Shown: positions 1 through 4,655 of the stretch, piece after piece
Layout: each line of letters opens with the position of its first letter
Position numbering within the stretch: the first letter of the stretch is position 1
Assembly: GCA_910583735.1 (NCBI GenBank)
Contig: CAJTXS010000037.1
Coordinates: 1,775-9,304 of the forward strand
Source: an uncultured Christensenella sp.
GTDB taxonomy: Bacteria; Bacillota; Clostridia; Christensenellales; UBA3700
DNA: 7,530 bases
Direction of reading: 5' to 3'
Notes under the pieces: generated by a model
Database searches by the model: none
The model's input: the letters and a program-made list of their open reading frames with translations, nothing else
Told to the model about the DNA's origin: nothing
Position numbers and translations under genes: made by a program

Positions 1-72
1 TCAACTCCACAACCCTCTCAACTCCACAACCCTCTCAACTCCACAACCCTCTCAACTCCACAACCCTCTCAA
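1..72. repeat. 17-bp tandem repeat array, cut by the left edge
   Basis: Four identical copies of TCAACTCCACAACCCTC occupy 1-17, 18-34, 35-51 and 52-68, followed by a TCAA stub at 69-72. There is no spacer, so this is a direct tandem array and not CRISPR. The unit length is not a multiple of three and the array lies beyond the gap terminators, so it is probably non-coding. Each unit looks like an older duplication, because CAACTCCA and CAACCCTC are similar halves. The strands are strongly skewed: this strand has almost no G. The array begins at base 1, so it probably continues upstream and the true copy number is unknown. Function is not known. Confidence 0.95.
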
Positions 73-92
73 ACAACGGTTTTTTTTATTAT

Positions 93-121
93 AAAAAGCC
101 CCCTTAAAATCAAGGAGACTT
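93..121 (-). terminator. Second (distal) intrinsic terminator of gap
   Basis: Read on the minus strand, 120-112 (AGTCTCCTT) pairs with 105-97 (AAGGGGGCT) over nine base pairs, two of them G-U, around a six-base loop. It is followed by TTTTTATAAT. On the plus strand the two G-U pairs become C-A mismatches, so the hairpin is stable only in minus-strand RNA. This matches transcription coming from gap. It acts as a back-up to the hairpin at 139-161. The T8/A8-bearing arms at 80-94 and 123-137 also form an outer inverted repeat around it. Confidence 0.7.
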
Positions 122-129
122 CTTATAAT

Positions 130-161
130 AAAAAAAAACGGACTCGGAATATCCGAGTCCG
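130..161 (-). terminator. Proximal intrinsic terminator of gap
   Basis: A perfect nine-base-pair inverted repeat, CGGACTCGG (139-147) and CCGAGTCCG (153-161), encloses a five-base loop. On the minus strand it is followed directly by nine T residues (138-130). It lies 18 bases past the gap stop codon. The T-run is on the minus side only, so it terminates gap and not a plus-strand transcript. Confidence 0.93.
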
Positions 162-179
162 CATCTCAGTAACGGTTAA

Positions 180-1202
180 TTACTTGTCAAGCTCTGCAAA
201 GTACTTGATAGTCCTTACCATCTGGCTGGTATAGGAGTTCTCGTTGTCGTACCAAGAAACTACCTGAACCTGGGTCATATCGCAATCGTCCATGTACTTA
301 ACCATGGTCTGAGTAGCGTCGAAGAGGGAGCCGTAGGTGATACCGATGATATCGGAAGATACGAGCTGCTCCTCGGTATAACCGAAGCTGGGGGTAGCGG
401 CAGCCTTCATAGCTGCGTTGACGGCTTCCTTGCTGACGTTGCCCTTGCACACTGCTACGAGCAGAGTTGTGGAACCGGTAGGGGTAGGAACGCGCTGAGC
501 GGAGCCGATGAGCTTGCCGTTGAGCTCGGGGATAACAAGACCGATAGCCTTAGCAGCGCCGGTGCTGTTGGGAACGATGTTGACAGCTGCAGCGCGCGCA
601 CGGCGGAGATCGCCCTTACGCTGAGGTCCGTCGAGGGTCATCTGGTCGCCGGTGTAAGCGTGAACGGTGGTCATGATACCAGACTGGATAGGCGCGAGGT
701 CGTTAAGAGCCTTAGCCATAGGAGCGAGGCAGTTGGTGGTGCAGGATGCTGCGGAGATAACGGTATCTTCCGTGGTAAGCGTGCCCTCGTTAACGCCGTA
801 AACGATGGTGGGAAGGTCGCTGCCCGCAGGAGCGGAGATAACTACCTTCTTAGCGCCCGCCTTTACGTGAGCGGAAGCCTTGTCCTTGCTGCAGAAGAAG
901 CCTGTGCACTCGAGCACTACGTCTACCTTAAGCTTCTTCCAAGGCAACTTGGAAGGATCTGCCTCTTTATATATCTTGATCTGCTTGCCTGCAACGGTGA
1001 TGGAATCCTCGCCTGCGGTAACTTGATCTGCCAAAGCGTATCTTCCCTGAGCGGAATCGTACTTGAGCAGATGAGCGAGCATCGCGGGGGAAGTAAGATC
1101 GTTGATAGCAACTACCTGATAACCCTTAGCGCCGAACATCTGTCTGAAAGCCAAGCGGCCGATACGTCCGAAACCGTTGATTGCAACTCTTACGTTTGCC
1201 AT
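180..1202 (-). CDS. gap: Type I glyceraldehyde-3-phosphate dehydrogenase (NAD-dependent, glycolytic)
   Basis: The 340-residue product is a full-length cytoplasmic GAPDH. It converts glyceraldehyde 3-phosphate, phosphate and NAD+ to 1,3-bisphosphoglycerate in glycolysis. The NAD-binding Rossmann motif GFGRIGR is at residues 10-16. AINDL (32-36) carries the Asp (35) that favours NAD over NADP. The catalytic motif ASCTTNC (152-158) supplies nucleophile Cys154, and His181 in TTVHAYT is its base partner. The C-terminal SWYDNE motif (316-321) is present. The start is ATG at 1202. The frame extends to a TTG at 1220, but that codon overlaps the Shine-Dalgarno sequence GGAGGA (1218-1213), so the longer form is unlikely. 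The gene has its own candidate promoter and two terminators, so it appears monocistronic. No pgk or tpi gene follows within the window, although these often sit beside gap in Bacillota. A GapB-type gluconeogenic role is unlikely given Asp35. Confidence 0.97.
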   Translation of the reverse strand: MANVRVAINGFGRIGRLAFRQMFGAKGYQVVAINDLTSPAMLAHLLKYDSAQGRYALADQVTAGEDSITVAGKQIKIYKEADPSKLPWKKLKVDVVLECTGFFCSKDKASAHVKAGAKKVVISAPAGSDLPTIVYGVNEGTLTTEDTVISAASCTTNCLAPMAKALNDLAPIQSGIMTTVHAYTGDQMTLDGPQRKGDLRRARAAAVNIVPNSTGAAKAIGLVIPELNGKLIGSAQRVPTPTGSTTLLVAVCKGNVSKEAVNAAMKAAATPSFGYTEEQLVSSDIIGITYGSLFDATQTMVKYMDDCDMTQVQVVSWYDNENSYTSQMVRTIKYFAELDK

Positions 1203-1212
1203 AATAATTTTG

Positions 1213-1218
1213 TCCTCC
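1213..1218 (-). promoter_or_regulatory. Shine-Dalgarno sequence that fixes the gap start
   Basis: GGAGGA on the minus strand lies 10 bases before the ATG at 1202-1200. The alternative in-frame TTG (1220-1218) overlaps this site and has no comparable site of its own. This supports the 340-residue form over a 346-residue one. Confidence 0.85.
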
Positions 1219-1243
1219 AAAAATTATATTTTAATTTACAAAT

Positions 1244-1280
1244 AACAGTTTATCAGTAAAGTTCGACTTTGGCAACTGTT
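1244..1280. repeat. Nested inverted repeats over the gap promoter (possible operator)
   Basis: AACAGTT (1244-1250) and AACTGTT (1274-1280) are perfect inverted repeats, one at each end of the promoter. Between them, AAAGT (1258-1262) and ACTTT (1266-1270) form a second palindrome around TCG, lying almost wholly in the -35/-10 spacer. Such placement suits a repressor site. It resembles no operator I recognise; in particular it is not a TTGTTAA-type Rex site. The two palindromes do not share exactly the same centre, so the outer pair may be chance. Confidence 0.4.
1247..1275 (-). promoter_or_regulatory. Candidate sigma-A promoter of gap
   Basis: On the minus strand, TTGCCA (1275-1270, five of six matches to TTGACA) is separated by exactly 17 bases from TAAACT (1252-1247, four of six matches to TATAAT). 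Transcription would start near 1240, giving a leader of about 38 bases. A better-looking TATAAT at 1228-1223 was set aside: it would place the start inside the Shine-Dalgarno sequence and has no -35 partner. Confidence 0.6.
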
Positions 1281-1374
1281 TTTTGTTTATTTGTTAATTT
1301 GGCGCGTCCGCTTTGCGCGCGGGCGCGGGCATAACTTCTATAACAAGGCTGCGCTATCGCTTCATAATCTACCG

Positions 1375-1423
1375 ATGTAAGACGCCTTTTCACTCATATA
1401 AAGGCTTTTTAATTGCCTTACAT
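1375..1423. repeat. Inverted repeat with mutually exclusive inner hairpins
   Basis: ATGTAAG (1375-1381) and CTTACAT (1417-1423) are perfect inverted repeats. Inside them, AAAGGC (1400-1405) can pair with GCCTTT (1384-1389). Alternatively, its AAGGC (1401-1405) can pair with GCCTT (1415-1419). The first pairing is followed on the plus strand by TTTTTAATT, which resembles a weak plus-strand terminator. No plus-strand gene precedes it, so its role is unclear. Confidence 0.5.
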
Positions 1424-1438
1424 AATATAATGCAATCG

Positions 1439-1464
1439 GAGAGATTTCAATCGGCTATTCTCTC
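1439..1464 (-). terminator. Weak candidate terminator of the aminopeptidase gene
   Basis: GAGAGA and TCTCTC (1439-1444 and 1459-1464) form a six-base-pair stem with a 14-base loop. On the minus strand it is followed by CGATTGCATTATATTATG, which is U-rich only in part. It lies 45 bases past the aminopeptidase stop codon. The long loop and broken U-tract make this a doubtful terminator, but nothing better is present. Confidence 0.25.
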
Positions 1465-1508
1465 ACGACCGCCGTCCTCGCCGCGGCAATGGAATAGCTT
1501 TGCCTTAA

Positions 1509-2627
1509 TTATTTCAAGTTCTCGGGATTAAGGCATTGCAGTTGAGGCAGTACGAATCTGCCGTCCTTACGCACCAGCACGTCGTCCATATATATCTCGC
1601 CGCCCCCGTGCTCGGGAGTCTGCACCAGCACGAGGTCCCAGTGCTCTGCGGATATATTGCCGTTATAGGCGTCGTCGTAGCACGCCCCCGGCGTAAAGTG
1701 AATGCTGCCGCTTATCTTCTCGTCGAAGAGTATATCTCCCATAGCCTTATTGATATAAGGATTGAGCCCGAAAGAAAATTCTCCCACATACCTTGCGCCC
1801 TCGTCTACGTCGAATATCTTATTGATGGCTTCGGTATGATTGGCTGTAGCCTCCACTATCTTACCGTCCTTGAACAACAGCGACACATTCTCGAACTTGA
1901 TTCCGTTATTTACGGACGGCACATTATAAGTAATTCTGCCGTTGACGCTGTCTCTGACCGGAGCGGTGTACACTTCGCCGTCGGGGATATTGCAATGTCC
2001 GCTGCACTTGACCGCGCCTATACCCTTAATTGAGAAGGTCAAGTCGGTGCCGGGCGATACTATCCTCACCTTGTCCGTCTTGTTAATGAGCTCGACGAGC
2101 GGGTCCATAGCCTTATCCATACGATTGTAATCGAGGTTGCATACATTAAAGTAAAAGTCCTCGAACGCCTCCGTGCTCACCCCCGAGAGCGCGCTCATGC
2201 CCGCGGTGGGATAGCGCAATATAACCCACTTAGTGCGCTTTACGCGGATATCGTGGTGCACGGGCTGGGCGTAGCACACATTGTAGGCGTCCATACTCTC
2301 TTGCGGCACGTCGGACGTCTCGTAGGGGTTGTTGCCGCCCCTGATACCTATATACGCCTGCATCTTCTCAAACTTAGGCTTATCGAAGTCGCTCATACGA
2401 GACGCGAGCTCTCTGTCCATGCCCATAAGCAGTTCCCTCTTAATGCGGCTGTCGGACATGCTCACATACGGATATCCGCCTTTTGCGTATATTTCCTTGA
2501 TAATGCACGCCACCAGCTGATAATCCGCCTCGGTGCACTCGATGAGCACATTGTCTCCTTTTTGCACTCTGCACGAATAATTGACGAGATTGTAGGCAAG
2601 TTTAGCCACTCTGCTATCCAATAACAT
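1509..2627 (-). CDS. M29-family metallo-aminopeptidase (AmpS / aminopeptidase T-like)
   Basis: The 372-residue product is a cytoplasmic dinuclear-metal aminopeptidase of peptidase family M29, which removes N-terminal residues from peptides. The family's metal-site residues can be placed in order. Glu218 lies in NIPDGEVYTAP (213-223) and Glu283 in VGEFSFG. His310 is followed seven residues later by Tyr317, the usual His/Tyr pair. His329 and Asp331 lie in the HWD motif. The N-terminal half (VQKGDNVLIE at 21-30, then a CTEADYQLV segment) matches the family's substrate-binding lobe. It is somewhat shorter than the roughly 410 residues of well-known members; part of the difference lies between His310 and His329. 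No signal peptide is seen. The ATG at 2627 is preceded by AAGGAG seven bases upstream. It is transcribed divergently from fba and alone, so peptide turnover is the only role the context supports. The substrate preference cannot be read from sequence. Confidence 0.93.
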   Translation of the reverse strand: MLLDSRVAKLAYNLVNYSCRVQKGDNVLIECTEADYQLVACIIKEIYAKGGYPYVSMSDSRIKRELLMGMDRELASRMSDFDKPKFEKMQAYIGIRGGNNPYETSDVPQESMDAYNVCYAQPVHHDIRVKRTKWVILRYPTAGMSALSGVSTEAFEDFYFNVCNLDYNRMDKAMDPLVELINKTDKVRIVSPGTDLTFSIKGIGAVKCSGHCNIPDGEVYTAPVRDSVNGRITYNVPSVNNGIKFENVSLLFKDGKIVEATANHTEAINKIFDVDEGARYVGEFSFGLNPYINKAMGDILFDEKISGSIHFTPGACYDDAYNGNISAEHWDLVLVQTPEHGGGEIYMDDVLVRKDGRFVLPQLQCLNPENLK

Positions 2628-2634
2628 ATGTCCG

Positions 2635-2640
2635 CTCCTT
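2635..2640 (-). promoter_or_regulatory. Shine-Dalgarno sequence of the aminopeptidase gene, next to a leader hairpin
   Basis: AAGGAG lies seven bases before the ATG at 2627. Just upstream of it, GGCGCC and GGCGTC (2659-2643 on the minus strand) can form a six-base-pair hairpin with a CGTAA loop and one G-U pair. This hairpin would sit directly beside the ribosome site in the short leader and might tune translation. Confidence 0.75.
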
Positions 2641-2677
2641 TTGACGCCTTACGGGCGCCTTGCGATTTTTCACTAAG

Positions 2678-2707
2678 ATTATACACCTTGCAGCCTGCGT
2701 TTAACAA
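2678..2707 (-). promoter_or_regulatory. Candidate sigma-A promoter of the aminopeptidase gene
   Basis: A perfect TATAAT (2683-2678) lies 18 bases downstream of TTGTTA (2707-2702, four of six matches to TTGACA). Transcription would start near 2671, giving a leader of about 44 bases that contains the hairpin at 2643-2659. Confidence 0.65.
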
Positions 2708-3015
2708 TATTTTTGCTATCATTAGGTCGTAAGATATATTATTTTATACTATAGACAACATCAGAGACGCTTATCGGACTTGCGCGCCGCTTATGCAATA
2801 TTGTCCGCTTTTTCGCAAATTTTTACTTAGATAACGCATATAACCGTAACTATTAATAGTTTTAGCATATAATTACTCCCCTAACTGCGTTTTTTTTGCG
2901 AATAACGCGCTTAACATGTCCGCGTACTTGCGGATAGCGTCAAATAATTATATACGGTTTTCGATTGCCTCGAGAGCCTAAATACGCAACTTTACGCGAT
3001 ATTAATGTAAATCGT
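2708..3015. other. Divergent intergenic region between the aminopeptidase gene and fba
   Basis: No gene is supported. The DNA is AT-rich. It contains a 14-bp perfect palindrome (2848-2861), a TCCGC/GCGGA hairpin (2919-2934, loop GTACTT), and a run of eight T residues near 2890 flanked by GCG on both sides. The length is more than two core promoters need, so upstream regulatory sites for either gene are plausible. Confidence 0.6.
2848..2861. repeat. 14-bp perfect palindrome AACTATTAATAGTT
   Basis: AACTATTAATAGTT reads identically on both strands. It lies about 155 bp upstream of the fba -35 element and 140 bp upstream of the aminopeptidase -35 element. It could bind a dimeric regulator, though AT-rich DNA produces such palindromes by chance fairly often. 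Confidence 0.4.
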
Positions 3016-3044
3016 TTGAATTTTATACTTCGGTATGCTAATAT
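3016..3044 (+). promoter_or_regulatory. Candidate extended -10 promoter of fba
   Basis: TTGAAT (3016-3021) and TAATAT (3039-3044) are separated by 17 bases. TGC directly precedes the -10, which is the extended -10 pattern and would compensate for modest hexamers. The spacer contains the small palindrome ATAC-TTCG-GTAT. Transcription would start near 3051, about 32 bases before the ATG. Confidence 0.6.
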
Positions 3045-3070
3045 AAAGGGGTAAAATCATTTACTTTACT

Positions 3071-3076
3071 GGAGGT
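3071..3076 (+). promoter_or_regulatory. Shine-Dalgarno sequence of fba
   Basis: GGAGGT lies six bases before the ATG at 3083, which is optimal spacing. It fixes this start. Confidence 0.9.
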
Positions 3077-3082
3077 AATATT

Positions 3083-4030
3083 ATGCCACTTGTTTCTACT
3101 AAGAAGATGTTCGAAATGGCTTACAAGAACGGTTATGCCATCGGCGCTTTTAACGTGAACAATATGGAGATCATCCAAGGTATCGTTGAGGCGGCTACCG
3201 AAGAGAACGCTCCCTTGATACTTCAAGTTTCTTCCGGCGCAAGAAAGTACGCCAACCCCGTGTACCTGCGCAAGATGGTAGAGGCTGCCGAAGAAGTCAG
3301 CCACCTGCCTATCTGCCTGCACCTTGACCACGGCGACAGCTTCGAGCTGTGCAAGAGCTGCATAGACGGCGGATTCAATTCCGTAATGATAGACGGCTCT
3401 CACCTTCCCTTCGAGGAGAATATCGCGCTCACCAAGAAAGTGGTTGAGTACGCTCACGACCGCGGCGTAACCGTCGAGGGCGAGCTCGGCAGACTTGCGG
3501 GCGTAGAGGACGACATCAAGGTGTCCGCAGAGGACAGCTCTTACACCCGTCCCGAAGAGGTAGAAGAGTTCGTTACCAAGACAGGTTGCGACTCCCTCGC
3601 TATCGCTATAGGCACCTCGCACGGCGCTTACAAGTTTAAGCCCGGCACCAATCCCCAGCTCAGATTCGACATCCTCGAGGAAGTATCCAAGAGATTGCCC
3701 ATGTTCCCTATCGTGTTGCACGGCGCGTCTTCCGTCCCTCAGAACTTTGTCGAGATAATCAACGCCAACGGCGGCAAGCTGGTAGAGGCTATCGGCGTGC
3801 CCGAGGACATGCTGCGTAAGGCTGCAAGCATGGCAGTGTGCAAAATAAATATCGACAGCGACTTGCGTCTCGGCTGCACCGCAGGCATCAGGAAGCACTT
3901 CAACGAGCATCCCGATCACTTCGACCCTCGCCAGTACCTCGGCGACGCAAGAGCCAACATCAAGACCGTTGTCAAGCACAAGCTCGTAGACGTACTCGGC
4001 TGCGCGGGCAAGGCTGACGAAGTCAGATAA
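3083..4030 (+). CDS. fba: Class II fructose-1,6-bisphosphate aldolase
   Basis: The 315-residue product is a full-length zinc-dependent class II aldolase. It cleaves fructose 1,6-bisphosphate into dihydroxyacetone phosphate and glyceraldehyde 3-phosphate in glycolysis, and runs in reverse in gluconeogenesis. In HLDHGD, Asp82 is the expected proton donor and His83 a zinc ligand. His180 in GTSHGAYK and His213 in VLHGAS complete the zinc site, and the glycine/serine segment after His213 binds phosphate. NIDSD (256-260) contacts the second phosphate. EGELGR (132-137) is the conserved metal-loop region. The length, GAYKFKP and the C-terminal YLGDARANIK motif place it with the Giardia/clostridial-type class II enzymes rather than the longer E. 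coli FbaA type. A tagatose-bisphosphate aldolase (GatY/KbaY) is less likely because no galactitol or tagatose genes are nearby. It has its own promoter and terminator. Its product is the substrate of the nearby gap product. Confidence 0.96.
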   Translation: MPLVSTKKMFEMAYKNGYAIGAFNVNNMEIIQGIVEAATEENAPLILQVSSGARKYANPVYLRKMVEAAEEVSHLPICLHLDHGDSFELCKSCIDGGFNSVMIDGSHLPFEENIALTKKVVEYAHDRGVTVEGELGRLAGVEDDIKVSAEDSSYTRPEEVEEFVTKTGCDSLAIAIGTSHGAYKFKPGTNPQLRFDILEEVSKRLPMFPIVLHGASSVPQNFVEIINANGGKLVEAIGVPEDMLRKAASMAVCKINIDSDLRLGCTAGIRKHFNEHPDHFDPRQYLGDARANIKTVVKHKLVDVLGCAGKADEVR

Positions 4031-4054
4031 ATAATTAAGTCTCTTATAATGTTA

Positions 4055-4086
4055 GGACCGTCCTTTCGGGGCGGTTCTATTTTATT
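4055..4086 (+). terminator. Intrinsic terminator of fba
   Basis: GGACCGTCC (4055-4063) and GGGCGGTTC (4069-4077) form a nine-base-pair stem with two G-U pairs and a TTTCG loop, followed by TATTTTATT. It lies 24 bases past the fba stop. On the other strand the G-U pairs become A-C mismatches, so it is oriented for plus-strand transcripts. Confidence 0.88.
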
Positions 4087-4475
4087 GACGCGCGCATGGC
4101 TATGCCGTCTTATATAACGCGCGTATCTTTAATAACATTACTTGGGCTAATATTTATTAGCAATTATATAGAGTTTGCTTCTCGCTGCAATAAGCGCTTG
4201 AGATATCGCGCTTAGTTATTAATGGGCTTTAATTATTAATTATCGATATAAGCGTTGCGCGCTCAAGTCGATAAAGATAATCAATCGATTAACGGACTTT
4301 TATTGCGGCAAGCGCTATCTACTCTCACATATTAAAGTATACGATTGGTATCTAATAACGCGTCTTGGCGGCATATCGAGCAACTGTCTCGCAATACTCG
4401 CAGGCATAGACACAGCATAGAAGCGGCAATTAAATTCACTAAGGGCGTAACGCCGAGTTAAGATTGTCTTGCTGT
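4087..4475. other. Gene-free part of the convergent spacer, rich in short inverted repeats
   Basis: No ORF, tRNA or rRNA can be supported. The stretch is AT-rich with many small palindromes. ACGCGCG (4088-4094) pairs with CGCGCGT (4118-4124). TAAGCGC (4191-4197) pairs with GCGCTTA (4208-4214) around a ten-base loop. Several ATCGAT and AATCGATT sites cluster at 4240-4290. The 10-bp inverted repeat at 4408-4479 is listed separately. It may hold an undetected small RNA or a decayed gene; neither can be shown here. Confidence 0.5.
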
Positions 4476-4479
4476 GTCT
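4408..4479. repeat. 10-bp inverted repeat enclosing a small hairpin
   Basis: AGACACAGCA (4408-4417) and TGCTGTGTCT (4470-4479) are perfect inverted repeats 52 bases apart. Within the interval, GGCG-TAA-CGCC (4444-4454) forms a four-base-pair hairpin. The whole can fold as a closed stem with an inner hairpin. It sits directly past the hairpin at 4491-4516 in the direction of minus-strand transcription. It could be a structured RNA element or a relic; its function is unknown. Confidence 0.55.
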
Positions 4480-4516
4480 TAATATATAATGATGCCGCCC
4501 TTAATAGGACGGCATC
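4476..4516 (-). terminator. Probable terminator of the surface protein gene
   Basis: On the minus strand, GATGCCGTCC (4516-4507) pairs with GGGCGGCATC (4500-4491) over ten base pairs with one U-G pair and a six-base loop, then ATTATATATTAAG. On the plus strand that U-G pair is a C-A mismatch and no T-tract follows, so the hairpin suits minus-strand RNA. It lies 140 bases past the stop codon, which would give a long 3' untranslated region, and its U-tract is interrupted, so Rho-independent function is not certain. Confidence 0.5.
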
Positions 4517-4655
4517 GTGATTACTGTCGGTAATATTAATACTGTTTGCTTAAATATATCGCTTGCGTATTGCTTTAGCGCGATTTGTTAATTGCCTGCC
4601 ATCTATCATAGCATAATTCTGATGACGCAATATTATTTCTTAAGCGACACGACTT

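Larger units (their letters stand above)
1281..1508. other. Gene-free spacer between the aminopeptidase gene and gap
   Basis: No supported gene is present. The DNA is AT-rich except for a GC-rich patch at 1301-1330, made mostly of GCG and CGC runs. Two weak inverted repeats are listed separately: 1375-1423 and 1439-1464. No strong terminator for the upstream aminopeptidase gene is evident, so some read-through towards gap, which lies in the same orientation, is possible. Confidence 0.6.

Noticed and set aside
1..72. CRISPR array
   Set aside because: The 17-bp copies are directly adjacent with no variable spacers, and no cas gene is present.
1223..1228. Perfect TATAAT on the minus strand as the gap -10 element
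   Set aside because: Transcription would begin within the Shine-Dalgarno sequence and no -35 hexamer lies at a suitable distance. The TTGCCA/TAAACT pair is better placed.
660..1259. A 199-codon plus-strand frame opposite gap
   Set aside because: It is antisense to well-conserved GAPDH coding sequence, its product resembles no family, and it has no convincing ribosome site.
1313..1531. A 72-codon plus-strand frame in the spacer before gap
   Set aside because: It has no ribosome site or family resemblance, and it runs into the 3' end of the aminopeptidase gene on the other strand.
3038..3979. A 313-codon open frame on the minus strand opposite fba
   Set aside because: It lies fully antisense to a complete, motif-bearing aldolase gene. 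It has no recognisable domain and reflects the codon bias of fba.
4087..4655. A tRNA, riboswitch or insertion-sequence remnant in the convergent spacer
   Set aside because: I could find no cloverleaf, no recognisable riboswitch core and no transposase fragment. The short inverted repeats are scattered and lack flanking target duplications.
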